Of a DNA stretch of 64,000 nt, positions 44,891 to 54,945 are shown one piece after another. Position numbers and translations under genes: made by a program. The stretch is from Progne subis subis (taxonomy: Eukaryota > Chordata > Aves > Passeriformes > Hirundinidae), in the NCBI GenBank assembly GCA_022316685.1, contig JAKJHU010001648.1:1-64000 (forward strand), in the 5' to 3' direction. Within the stretch, counting starts at the first letter, position 1; each line of letters begins with the position of its first letter. The notes beneath the pieces were generated by a model. It saw nothing but the letters and a program-made list of their open reading frames with translations, made no database searches and was not told where the DNA came from.

Positions 44891-46636
44891 ATGCAGACAA
44901 AAGTAAGGGAAGATTTAGAGGATACACCCCTTCCATATGGGAGAGTGTTGTTCACAGATGGGTCATCCCGAGTGGTGGAAGGGAAAAGAACATCCGGATA
45001 CTCTGTAATTGAGGGAGAGAAAATGGAAGTCTTAGAAAAGGGAAAGTTAAAGTTACCAAGTAATTGGTCAGCGCAGTGCTGTGAAATATATGCACTAAAG
45101 AGAGGGCTAGACTTACTTAAAGATGACCGAGGGACCATTTACACAGACTCTAGATATGCCTTTGGTATCGTGCACACATTTGGGAAAATTTGGGAAGGAC
45201 GGGGATATTTAAATTCAGGGGGGAAGAACTTAATACACACAGAATTAATAAAGTCAGTGTTAAAATCTTTACAAAACCCAGTAGAAATTGCAGTAGTTCA
45301 CATAAAAGGGCATCAAAAGGGAGATATGCCCGAGATAAGGGGAAACCAGTTAGCTGATAAAACAGCCAGAGAAGCAGCTTTAGAACCAGGAGAACCAGTA
45401 AAAATCCTCAAATTGGAGAAAATGCCAAGAAAAGAAGAAGAAAGGATAGAGCAGGTGTTTAGTAAAAAAGAGCAGAAAGCAATAAAAGAATTAGGATTAC
45501 ACCAGGGGGAACACGGAGTGTGGTTAACAGCTGACGGACGGAAATTCTTAAATAAAGCCCTAGCCAGAAAAATACTTACAGAAATACACAATTTAACCCA
45601 CTGGGGAACCCAGGGGTTATGTGACCATTTCCTAAGGGAAAACCTATGTATTGGAGTACACGAATTAGCAAAAGCAGTTACTCAGGGATGTATAATATGT
45701 CAGAAAATAAATCAAAAAGTTATGAGAAAAACTGAGCCTGGAGGGAGGGAGTTAGCCTTAAGGCCCTTCCAGAACGTGCAAATTGATTTTACTGAGGTGC
45801 CCCCTGTTCAAGGGTACAAACACTTGTTAGTGATCATAGATCACCTTACCCATTGGGTAGAGGCATTTCCTACAAAAAGGGAAACAGCAGAAGTAGTAAC
45901 AAAAATCATATTAGAAGATATCCTCCCTCGGTATGGGCTGATAAATAATATTGATTCAGACAGAGGGCCACATTTCACAGCACAAATTCTACAACAGGTA
46001 ACACAAGCCTTAGGGATAAAATGGAGGTTACACACCCCGTGGCATCCCCAAAGCTCAGGCAGAGTAGAAAGGATGAACAAAACCATTAAAAATGTACTGA
46101 CTAAACTAATAGCAGAAACTCAACTAAATTGGCTTAAATGCTTACCCCTAGCATTACTACGAATCAGAACACAGCCACAAGCAGATCTAGGAGTGTCACC
46201 ATATGAAATGTTGTTTGGGCTTCCCTTTTTGTTATCTCCTTATAGTTCTAAAGACTACCTGGAAGGAGAGGAAGTCACCAGAAAATATCTAAAAACCATT
46301 GGACAAACCCTAGAAAATCTCAGAAAGAAAGGCTATCTTCCTCAAACTTCCCCTTTGGATGCAAATGTGCATAGTATCAATCCTAGAGACTGGGTATTGA
46401 TCAAAACGTGGACTAATACCCCACTGACCCCGAAGTTTGAAGGTCCCTACCAAGTACTGTTAACAACTCACACAGCAGTGCGCACTAAGGAAAAAGGATG
46501 GACTCACATCACCAGAGTTAAAGGGCCAGTACCCCCTCCTGGAGAGAACCCGAGTTCAGCACCCTCACTGGATGAAACCGAGTGGACAGTAACACCACAC
46601 CCGAAAGACTTGAAATCAACCTTTAAAAAGAAATAA
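44891..46636 (+). CDS. pol: ERV-E RNase H and integrase ORF
   Basis: An open 581-codon frame, shifted relative to the preceding pol ORF. RNase H: VLFTDGSSRVVEG, CEIYALKRGL, IYTDSRYAFG and a basic HIKGHQKGD segment; the Asp-Glu-Asp set is visible. Integrase: a zinc domain with HNLTHWG and CIICQ; catalytic core with QIDFTEVP (Asp near 45785), NIDSDRGPHF (Asp near 45960) and SSGRVERMNKTIK (Glu); then a C-terminal domain with KFEGPYQVLLTT. The stop is TAA at 46634-46636. All catalytic residues are present, so only the upstream frameshift separates it from RT. Confidence 0.9.
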   Translation: MQTKVREDLEDTPLPYGRVLFTDGSSRVVEGKRTSGYSVIEGEKMEVLEKGKLKLPSNWSAQCCEIYALKRGLDLLKDDRGTIYTDSRYAFGIVHTFGKIWEGRGYLNSGGKNLIHTELIKSVLKSLQNPVEIAVVHIKGHQKGDMPEIRGNQLADKTAREAALEPGEPVKILKLEKMPRKEEERIEQVFSKKEQKAIKELGLHQGEHGVWLTADGRKFLNKALARKILTEIHNLTHWGTQGLCDHFLRENLCIGVHELAKAVTQGCIICQKINQKVMRKTEPGGRELALRPFQNVQIDFTEVPPVQGYKHLLVIIDHLTHWVEAFPTKRETAEVVTKIILEDILPRYGLINNIDSDRGPHFTAQILQQVTQALGIKWRLHTPWHPQSSGRVERMNKTIKNVLTKLIAETQLNWLKCLPLALLRIRTQPQADLGVSPYEMLFGLPFLLSPYSSKDYLEGEEVTRKYLKTIGQTLENLRKKGYLPQTSPLDANVHSINPRDWVLIKTWTNTPLTPKFEGPYQVLLTTHTAVRTKEKGWTHITRVKGPVPPPGENPSSAPSLDETEWTVTPHPKDLKSTFKKK

Positions 46637-46703
46637 GAGATAACAGAGACTGTGAAAACCTTTTGTTTCAGTTGCCTCTCCCATATTCAACGAACTCAAA
46701 AAA

Positions 46704-46724
46704 GGGGGGGGGGGGGGGGGGGGG
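46704..46724 (+). repeat. Run of 21 guanines after pol
   Basis: An uninterrupted G21 directly preceded by A7. It looks like an overgrown polypurine tract and is G-quadruplex capable. Its length may be uncertain in assembly. Confidence 0.85.
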
Positions 46725-46739
46725 CACAATAAGGGTTAA

Positions 46740-47160
46740 TTTCTGTAAACCTAAGTCAGTTTTTGTAAATAGCCATTTTAGATATGTTTAAGTAATAGTT
46801 ATATTAAAAAGGGGTATAAGTTCTTTTTTGTATTAATTTTACATATAGTTTAAGTTTTTTTTATAAGTAAGAATTTTAAGTAAGTTTAAAGGGTTTTTTT
46901 TTAATAATAATTTTTAAATTGTAAGTTTTATAAATAGCAATTTAAATAAGTTTAAGTAATAGAAAAAAAAAGAATCAGGGTTTTTTATTAAGTTTAAATA
47001 TTGTTTAGGTTTTATAAATAGTGATTTAAATAAGTTTAAGATTTTTTCTTTGTTAATTTTAAAAGTTGTTAAGTTCTATAAGTAGCAGTTTGAACAAATT
47101 TAAGTAATAGAAAAATTAAAAGAGTGTAAAGTTTTTTTAAGAAAAAAAAAAAGAGAGTAA
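46740..47160 (+). repeat. AT-rich degenerate tandem repeats in place of env
   Basis: About four diverged copies of a unit with the core TATAAATAGCAATTTAAATA and then AGTTTAAGTAATAG, near 46768, 46930, 47014 and 47077. No open frame. It lies between the pol stop and the env-like stub. Confidence 0.7.
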
Positions 47161-47237
47161 ATCTCCTACAGAACATTCTCTAAGGGCAACTAAATTAATA
47201 GGGAAGGGAAGTGGAAGCATGTAAGTGGGTTCTTTAG

Positions 47238-47603
47238 GAGACCTCTCCACTCCAAGAGGCAAGGCCGGGTGGAGCAAGAGATCCAGGAAGGACGGCCCAT
47301 ACCGGACTCTTGGGAGGGATCGTACTGGTTATGTTCATAAAGCACACCTACGAAACAAAAGCCTGTGCTAACTGCTACCATCCAGTGTACGATGGAGAGG
47401 ATCTCAGATCCTTATTCAGGGTCCATACTAACGTGAACCCAAACTGCTTTGACCACTCCCAGTTGAATACTTGCCAAGAGGATAGAAAAGTTTATTGGAC
47501 CACAGCTAGTTATGCACAGCGCCTGTTTGGGGAATGTCCTATAGGAGATACTGGGTTATGCTTTGACAAATTGATGCGAGCTAAAGCTCGATCAAAGAAA
47601 TAG
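47238..47603 (+). pseudogene. ERV-E env-like stub
   Basis: An open frame of about 120 codons without a good ATG start. A hydrophobic run LLGGIVLVMFI is followed by a cysteine-rich stretch (CANCYHPVYDGEDL, NPNCFDHSQLNTC, GECPIGDTGLCFDK) and a basic end ARSKK before the stop, just ahead of the polypurine tract. Signal-like hydrophobic start plus Cys-rich ectodomain plus position suggest the N-terminus of an envelope surface protein, the rest deleted. The env reading is an inference. It could also be an unrelated small membrane protein. Confidence 0.4.
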
Positions 47604-47613
47604 AGGGGGGAGT
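47601..47613 (+). other. ERV-E polypurine tract
   Basis: AGAGGGGGGAGT, immediately before the TGTTATAAAT start of the 3' LTR. Confidence 0.85.
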
Positions 47614-48208
47614 TGTTATAAATAAATTCTGTTCAATGATCTGTGTTTTAGTTACTTGATTGTTAAGTAATTCCATTATGTATAAAGAATTTGCCTTATT
47701 CCTGTTTTAATACTGATTTATTACCTTATTTACTTGTTTGTTAATTAAGAATTCACCTTATTACCTGTATCTCTGCTCCCATTTGCCGGATAGTGTCTGA
47801 ATATGCAAATAAAAAGAACGCTGGAATTCTGGGAACAACCCAAGAACAAGAGACTCTGAAAAGCAGGGAACCAAAGTAAAATCCAGGACTGTAGTCGCAT
47901 TTTAGACTAGTGCAAGAAGTACGGGGGTCCGCCGAAGCAGCTTTATTTAGTCGCCGTGACCTGAGAAGGAGTCCCCCATCGCTGGACGACCCCTGATCAG
48001 CGACGCGAAACGGACTCCCCGGCAAGGGGAAAAAGCCCGTGAGGGGGGGTGGGAGTCCCCAGCTTTGCTGTGAAGTGAAGCTGTGTGTACCTCCTCCTCC
48101 ACGTTGCCAAGGGAGCAAGCAAGCTCTCCCCCAAGGCCAAGCTTGATAATAAAGAAACATACAAAACCAGCAAGTCTCTGACTCTCTATTATATTTTTTT
48201 CCAGAACA
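47614..48208 (+). repeat. ERV-E 3' LTR
   Basis: 595 bp, TGTTATAAAT to CCAGAACA, matching the 5' LTR apart from about 20 single-base differences and the 22-bp gap. Confidence 0.93.
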
Positions 48209-48210
48209 AG

Positions 48211-49599
48211 TGTAGTGGTTTTATGTTTACTAAATTTTGGTTTTGGTACTTACTCTTTTTGTGAGAGAGAGACTAGGAGAAAAACAAAGCAGGCTTAACT
48301 TTAAAATTAACAAATAGTTTATTAACATACACTAAAAGAATAGAAAAACAGAAAGTTGGAAAAAAACTAAAATGGAATGAAACTTTAAAAACTTTTCCCT
48401 CTCTTTACAAACTGTTCACTTTCTTACAAAACAACATAAAGAGACAAAACTTGTAATTTTCAGTCAGTTTCTTTATCTGATAATAGTTTTTCATTAATTC
48501 ATTAGGGGAAGAGTATCCTTTTGAGTCATGGATCTCACTGACAACTTAGAACAGTTCTCTTGTGGGTTTTAAACTGTGACAAAAACAACCGCCCGGAGAA
48601 ACTTCCCTGTGTGACCCTCCCAGGAGCAGGTTCCCAAGCTGCTTATGGGTCATGGGTCTTAGACTTTTGCATATTGGGGTGTCACCTTTTAAAGATTAAT
48701 AACTCCAAAGCAAAAGATTTTTCACTTCAAATTACAGAGATATCACAAACACTTTTGCTTAAATCTACACACAAATTAAAACAATCATCTCCCTAAATGC
48801 ATATCTCTCCCATGATTTAAAGGAATGACTTAAATATAGAGTTCATAAGAATAGAACAACCAACTCTTCAACCCTCTGTCTTAATAGCCTTTTCACTCTT
48901 GCTTTACTGACTTCATCCTGCTGTTCTTTATGTTCACTCTGTCTTTTCTTACTGTCTCAGAGAAGGGCTGAGCTCTGGAAGCTTCATGCTGCTAAGAAAG
49001 AGTTAAATCTACTTAGAGTCTTTGTTTTTCTTTCTGTGGCTCCTGGTGTTAGATGTTTCAAGGCCGAGCTGATGAAGGAAGAAGAACTCACAGAAACATG
49101 AGAGATCAGAGCACCCAAGCAGTCTGAAATCATAGAAACCAGGCAGGATCATAAATGCCTTCTCAGCCCACCCTTCGGTGTAAATCGGAGTAGCTTCAGC
49201 CCAAGTAGTATCTATAGCTTTTATCAGGGCCCAGCAAAGATCTCTCTTTTTTCCAAAGAAATCTAAAGAAAGTAGCTGTTAAAAATAGCAACTTCCCCTT
49301 CCTCCCCCTTCACCTGGGAGCCGATGGAATCTGGCCAGGCTTCAGGCCAGCTCCCCTCCAAAAAAGGGGGGAGCAGCAAGCCCAGCTCGATGTTACCTGT
49401 CTCTCTCTGGCCAAAGGAAGAAGGAAAAGACCCCACCTACAGGAAATCAAGGGGTTTTATATGGTACTTCCCAAAGTCGCAACTAACAATTTCAGTGGTC
49501 AGAATAGATGTCAATATTCTAACTAACTCTCTGATAGGTCTTGACCTGGAGAATTATTTTACATTCTTTTATAACTAAAAACTAAACTGTACTAACCCA
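48211..49599 (-). repeat. Possible LTR-like block
   Basis: The block starts TGTAGTGGTTTTATG, two bases after ERV-E, and ends ...CTGTACTAACCCA; read on the minus strand it runs TGGGTTAGTA to CCACTACA. A minus-strand AATAAAC lies near 48308. No partner, target duplication or internal retroviral sequence was found, so both ends are tentative. No gene is visible in this stretch. Confidence 0.3.
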
Positions 49600-50918
49600 T
49601 GACAGAGGCTCTTGACCATCAAAGGAAAACGTGAGGAATGGGATGTTGCCCAAGTGACCACCAGAGACCCTCAAAAGACCTCTACTCTCCCATCAGTAAC
49701 TTCAGAGAAGTGATTTAAATAGGTCAAATAATTGGTGGGAATGTTTAGCCTGTGAGTTTCAGCAAAGTCATGAGTAGGTCTTATTTCCATGGTTACAAAG
49801 TAGTAGGTGAGATTTCTGAGTGAGCAGAAGAGTGTTAGAAAAGTGATTCCCCACACAGCCAGCACTGAAATAATGTCATGCCTCCTTTGTCACACTGGGC
49901 TGGCACCGGGGATGGGGCCCTGATTGGTAACTTTCATTTTAGTCACTTCTATTGAAAGGTGAAAATGAAACCTGTTCCAGCTCTTTCCCTCGGGTTTCCC
50001 TTTTTGGGGACCAAAGCTCTGTGCTGCAGGTGGCCCAGTGTGTGCAGAGCAATGCAGCCTCCACAAACCCCTTGGTTTTCAGCCCAAGTGGTGATGATTT
50101 GTTGGCAGCTGTGCCCAGCTGTGGCAGCAGAAGGAGCCCGCAGTGCAGTGGGCGCCGTGCCCTGCCCAGCCAGGGCTCTCTGGCACAGAGCAGCAGCAGC
50201 GCCAGCACCTTTCAACCCGCTCCTGCCTTGGCTTCACCTGGCACACTGAAGCCCCTGGAAATCAGCACTGCCAGGCGCCTGCCCAGCTTGGAGCAGCTGC
50301 TGCTGCTGCTGCTGGGCAGATCCTCCCACTTCAACTGCTTCCAAAGGGCAATCAAGGCAGAGGTGGCCATACACAGGAGCCCTGGGCACGTCCAAGAAAT
50401 GTGCAGATACGTGGGGAGGTTTGTTAGGAATTTTGTCAGCTCTGATGCCAAGAGTGCTTTCCCTGCTGGTTCTGGGCAATGCTTTGGGCCATGTTCTTGC
50501 TCTGCTTTCCTTTGCTTTGGTCCCATCTGAGTGCTCAGCTGGGCTCCAGGCTGGAGGTGCTCTGGGCACTCCAGCAGTTCCTCTTGGATCCCTTGAAAAA
50601 CAGAGTTTGGCCCACCAGGGGCTTTGTGCTTCTTTGTGGCACAGGAGAACTTCCCAGGCTATTTTGTGTTTGCTGTAGGCAAGGTTGGGTTGCTTTGCAT
50701 CACTTCACAGACCAACACAGAGCATTGGCTTTGTGATGTCAGGGCTTGGTTGCCATGTGCTTGTGCTGACATCACAAGGTTGCCTTGGTGCACGGAAGGC
50801 CTCAGTGGTGTCAGAGCAGCTCTTGGGCTTGCTCAGTGCAGGAGCATCCTCCTGCTTGAGGCGTTTGTCAGCGGGCAGCTGCACACTGACAGGAGCCTTG
50901 TTTGTTCCTGTGCTCCAG
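49600..50918. other. No recognisable feature
   Basis: Single-copy-looking sequence upstream of the four-exon gene. It has a short CTG run near 50298-50315. Open frames here lack family motifs. Earlier exons of the downstream gene may lie in it, but I could not place them. Confidence 0.4.
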
Positions 50919-53900
50919 CACACTCTGCAAACTTGCACAGCAGTGCCACAATGATTGGGCAACTCACTGCTGCAGTTTGCTCTGTCTATGGCATTACTTA
51001 TTCCGGCTATTACCTGACTCACCTGGCTCGTAAGTAGAGGTTTTCTCTGGGCAGAACCTAATTTGGCTTTTGTATGTCTTCCTGTTTTTTCTTAGTGACT
51101 GGGTGGATTCTGAAACAGAAAGACAATTAGGATGCCAATGGTTTGGTAAAGCTGCTGTCAACACGTTCAGCTCTAAAGGGGGTATCTGTAGCCACAGGGG
51201 CAGCGTTTGCAAGGGAACTTGCAGGGCTTCTGTTCCCTCCATGGGACAGTCTGTGGCAGCAGAGTCTGTCCTTCCCTCAGTTTGCAGGGTCAAGCAGGAC
51301 AACTTTGAAAAGGTGGACTGGGAGATCTCAGAAGGCCTTCTAAAAGGTTCTTCCCAGAATTCAGAGAAAGCTGCTTTTTCCTAAATTTTGTCATGAAATG
51401 ATTTGACTCTCTAACTTGACCTTTGACTGAGTGCTAAAATAGTGATTCCCTTTGCAATGAAGAGCAAACTCCAAAGCAGTGAGTGCCTGCTCCTGAACCC
51501 AGGAGCTGCTGCTCTGCTGTTTCACAATAGAACTGCCACAGCTCACAGGGAGTTTGGGGAAGATTTTGTGGGCAACTCTTTTCAGCAAGTTAATGAGAAT
51601 TAGTGCCTGCAACTGATTTTGAAAAAAAAGTACCTGAAGGACAGGATTAAAAAAGCTGTTTTATGTATTTGGTGGAACAGGAGCACTGTGTGTTAAAGAA
51701 CAGTTTGCATTACCTTGATCAAGTTTGTGTTCCTTTGCTGGCAAAACAAGCCAAAGTGTAGACACAGACAAGAATATTGTCCTCTTGTCTTGCTGGCTGT
51801 GGGAAAGAACTGTGTCTCCTGGAGGGATGTGGTGAAATGGAAAATACTCCATTTGTGTTGACTTCTTCTGAGGGATTCACCAGCCCAGGCAGTTTTCTCA
51901 AAGAATTTGCTTCATTTTCCTTACCCACTGCAGGTCACCTGACCCATGTATTCAGAGGTGACAATCCTGAGGTGAGTGGGAAATGAACCTTTGATGTTCC
52001 CAGTGTTTCACAACTGTGGAGCAAGCTGTGAGCTTAGCCAGGGGCAGTAGAGTGTGGAGGGCAAGTTGGACAGGCTGAAACAAAATCCATTTCCATGTCT
52101 GCAGCAGCAGGAGCAAAGGCCTTGCTGGCTATTTCCTACTTTTCCATTTGGGAGCTTTAAAGAACTAAAAAGCTCAGTTTTGCAGAGACAACATTGCTTG
52201 CTCATTGTAGCCAGGGAGGAATACTGAATTCAGAGCCATGGGCAGTTCTCTTGAATCAGCCCATGTGAATTTAGTTGGAGTGACTTAGAATCCCATGGCT
52301 ATCAGAGCTTCCGATTTCTCCTTAGTCGAGCTGGCTGTAGATGGGAAAGGAAAGAAGGTTCTAAATGATAGGTGGAGGGCTGTCCCTCATGCTTCTCTCT
52401 TTCCACAGAGCACAGAAGCAACAGCACTCTCTGCCCTGGCTCCCTCTGCTCCTGGAGAAGAGGCCAAAGAGGAGCCAAAGGAGGGAAATTACTGCCTGAT
52501 TCCAGCTGTGGTCACAGCACAGCTGGAATATTCCAAGCCAGTAAGTGCCACTTGTGGTGGCTGCTGTCTTGAGTGCAAGGCAGAGCTGCAAGTTTGTGGC
52601 CAGGCAGCACTTGCTGCTGGTGGCTGAGGATGCTGAGTGCTGGAGTCCTGCCAGCACCTAGCAATTGCCCCAGCCAGTGACAGCTGGAAAATGGGCTTGG
52701 ATCTGCAGTGTTGAGGCACCAAAGAGCTGGTGCCTGGGCGGGAGCATCTGGCTGCTGGGCTCACTGAAGCTCCATCTCTTGGCTTCTGCAGCGCTATGGC
52801 CAAGGGGTGCTCCTTCTGGAGCTCACGAGGCTTTGTTGCTTTGTTTTCCCTTTTGGGAAACCTGTGCATGGCTTGTGGAACTGTTCTGCAGTTTTCCGGA
52901 GGAATTCTTCACTTCTCCAGAGTCTTTTGGCCCAGCTGTCTTTTGGTTTTCCAGAAGCTGCAAGGAGCTGATTGTGTTGTCCAGGAAGCTCTGGGGGGTT
53001 CATTCTTGTCCCGCGTGGCAAAAGAAAGCAACCGTGTAGTTCTGAACCCTTCTTCTGAGGCAAAACCCAGAAGCGGCAGGTTTCTGTTGGTCCATTTTGG
53101 GTGAAGTCTGCAGCTTTGAAAACTGCATTGGAGCCTCGAGTGGAGTGAAGCTGCAAGTCCTTGACTGCTGTCTTGTCTTGCTAAGAACAGCAAGGACATC
53201 TTGAAATGCTGGATTTGAAGGGCAATGTGCACCTCTGTGCCTGGGGAGCTGCCTGGGACAAAAGGAGCCAGGGGTGCGGGTCAAGAGCAGCTGAACAGGA
53301 GCCAGCGTGTGCCCAGGTGGCCAAGAAGGCCAAGGGCATCCTGGCCTGCGGCAGCAAGATTGGGGCAGCAGGAGCAGGGCAGTGACCGTCCCCCTGTGCT
53401 GGGCACTCTTCCTCAGAGTTGAACTTCTCACCCTGCTCTCTTGTGCATGTCTGCTGATCCTTTGGGCACAGTCCAAGCCATAAGGCCGCTCTCATCTAGT
53501 TCCAGGCGCCCAAGGAGCCTCGTTATCTCAGTGTCCTTGGGAGTTTAGCAAACCTGCATCCTGTTCCACTGAACATCCTTCTCCTGATCAGCTCTCCTTG
53601 CATTCCTTCATGCTGTTCTCGTGTGCACGTCCTGTCTTTTCCTTCACAGGCCTATTTCTAATCAATGCCTTCTCATTTCTACTCCCGTATTTCAATCCAG
53701 GGATCCGTCCAGCACCTTGTGGAACAGCAGGACGTGGAACACAGTGGGGATGTGTCAGCAGCAGTGACACCCACTTCAGCAGGGGCAGAGAGTGGTGCAC
53801 ACGAGAGCCTCAGCCCCTCAGCTGATGAGCCGCTCTTCTTGAATGCAGCTGAGCACACGCACACTGAGGTGGTTAAGGAGGCCGTGCTTGTGGCCCGGAG

Positions 53901-54204
53901 AGCCTTGGAGGAGCCAGAAGATCCCTGCGAGCAGAAACAAAGTGGAGATGAAGAGATGGGAGCAAAAGCCAGAGCAGCAGAGGCAGAGAGCCCTGCCCAT
54001 GTCCCACACAGCCCTGGAGCCGATGGCCTGCTTCTCCTGGACACAGCCCAGTCCATGGCAGCCTCAGCAGAAGGGACAGAGAGCCCAGGACATACTGTGC
54101 ACAGTCCAACAGCTGACGCTCCGCTAGTCCTGCACCACAGGGACTTCCTCCAGACTGAGGGGCTTAAGAGGGCTGTGCTGATGGTCCAGGAGCCATTGGA
54201 ATAG
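50919..54204 (+). CDS. Unidentified four-exon gene
   Basis: Four plus-strand exons join in frame with canonical signals. Exon 1: 50919-51029 (acceptor TTCCTGTGCTCCAG, donor GTAAGT). Exon 2: 51934-51971 (TTACCCACTGCAG, GTGAGT). Exon 3: 52409-52540 (TCTCTTTCCACAG, GTAAGT). Exon 4: 53701-54204 (CGTATTTCAATCCAG, stop TAG). The phases agree at every junction (1-1, 1-0, 0-0, 0-stop). From the ATG at 50951 this gives about 250 residues; exon 1 is open upstream with a phase-1 acceptor, so earlier exons may exist. Visible protein features: a mildly hydrophobic start (AAVCSVYGITYSGYYL), an acidic Ala/Pro/Glu-rich middle, and an acidic tail with three related units of the form ES-x-AH/GH-x-x-HSP-x-AD-x-x-L-x-L. 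No known domain was recognised. The stop is followed by a decayed further unit, so the tail may have been longer. It lies next to an MHC class II beta remnant. Confidence 0.6.
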
Positions 54205-54389
54205 CCAAAAGAAGCGCAGAAGCAGGAAGGAAGCATGCAGGAGGCAGGAGCAGGCAGAGACAGAGAGCCTGGCACATGCCCCACACAGCCCCACAGCCCA
54301 TGACCCACCTCTGCTGGAAACAGCAGAGTGTGACAGGAGGGGCTTTCCCCTCTTCTTTGTGTCTTCTTCTTTTGTAGGGTTTGAATGGA

Positions 54390-54556
54390 TAAAAACCAAT
54401 CTATCGATCCACCTATACATGTACCTATGGATCCATTTATATAGACACCTCTATTTATATAGACACAAATAGGTACACATACGTATATATTTATAAATAC
54501 ATACACATATATTCCTCTATCTATATCCATGTCTCTATCTGTATCCACATGTGTAA
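54390..54556. repeat. Degenerate ATCT/TATA microsatellite
   Basis: Simple sequence of ATCTATC, TATATAGACA and ATACATA units between the four-exon gene and the MHC remnant. Confidence 0.8.
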
Positions 54557-54649
54557 TGCACCCCTAGGAGTTAGTTACTTACACCTCATTCCCTGTAGCG
54601 ATTCCCTGCGGCTTGGGGGGAAGGGGGGGGACAGATCCGCACTGGGGGG

Positions 54650-54945
54650 GTCCCCAAGCCCCCTGCCCCTCCCAGCGTTTCCATCTCGCTGCTGCCCTCC
54701 AGCTCCCAGCCCGGCCCCGGCCACCTGCACTGCTCCGGGATGGATTTCTGCCCTGCCCACATCCAGCTGAGCTGCTTCCAGGGCCAGCAGCAGCTCTCGG
54801 GGCACGGGGTGGCACCGCCGTGGTCCCCAACGGGGACTGGAGCCAGCAGCTCCTGGTGCTGCTGGAAACCTCCCCGCGGCGCGGGGTCACCTCCAGCTGC
54901 CAGGTGGAGCACATCAGCCTGGAGCAGCCCCTGAGCCGGCACTGG
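54650..54945 (+). pseudogene. MHC class II beta, exon 3 (beta-2 domain), broken
   Basis: The sequence encodes the immunoglobulin-like beta-2 domain: the start VSISLLPSSSQPGPGHLHCSG with the first cysteine, then FQGQQQLS, and in a shifted frame VVPNGDWSQQLLVLLE and CQVEHISLEQPLSRHW with the second cysteine. A single-base loss near 54810 separates the two frames. The exon end CACTGGG is followed by GCACGG instead of a GT donor. No peptide-binding exon 2 or signal exon was found upstream, where the microsatellite and the four-exon gene lie. It is a remnant. Confidence 0.85.

Larger units (their letters stand above)
39090..48208 (+). mobile_element. ERV-E: near-complete gamma-type ERV without env
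   Basis: A 9.1-kb plus-strand provirus with TG...CA LTRs of 610 and 595 bp, a proline-like primer site, long open gag and pol frames, a polypurine tract and an env stub. The LTRs show roughly 20 single-base differences plus a 22-bp gap by eye. Damage is limited: two TGA stops near the gag capsid/nucleocapsid border, one frameshift in pol at an A run, and loss of env. AGTC before and AGTG after may be a mutated 4-bp target duplication, but the outer flanks do not belong together. Confidence 0.93.

Noticed and set aside
49952..50530. A 192-codon plus frame upstream of the four-exon gene
   Set aside because: It has no recognised domain, no splice donor joining it in phase to 50919, and low-complexity runs; kept out of the gene model.
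52795..53040. Possible extra exon after the acceptor TTGGCTTCTGCAG near 52792
   Set aside because: No donor was found that would keep the frame, and exon 3 already joins exon 4 in phase without it.
53679..54548. A 289-codon minus frame opposite exon 4 of the unidentified gene
   Set aside because: It runs into the ATCT microsatellite and has no splice or start context; the plus-strand exon has phase-consistent partners.
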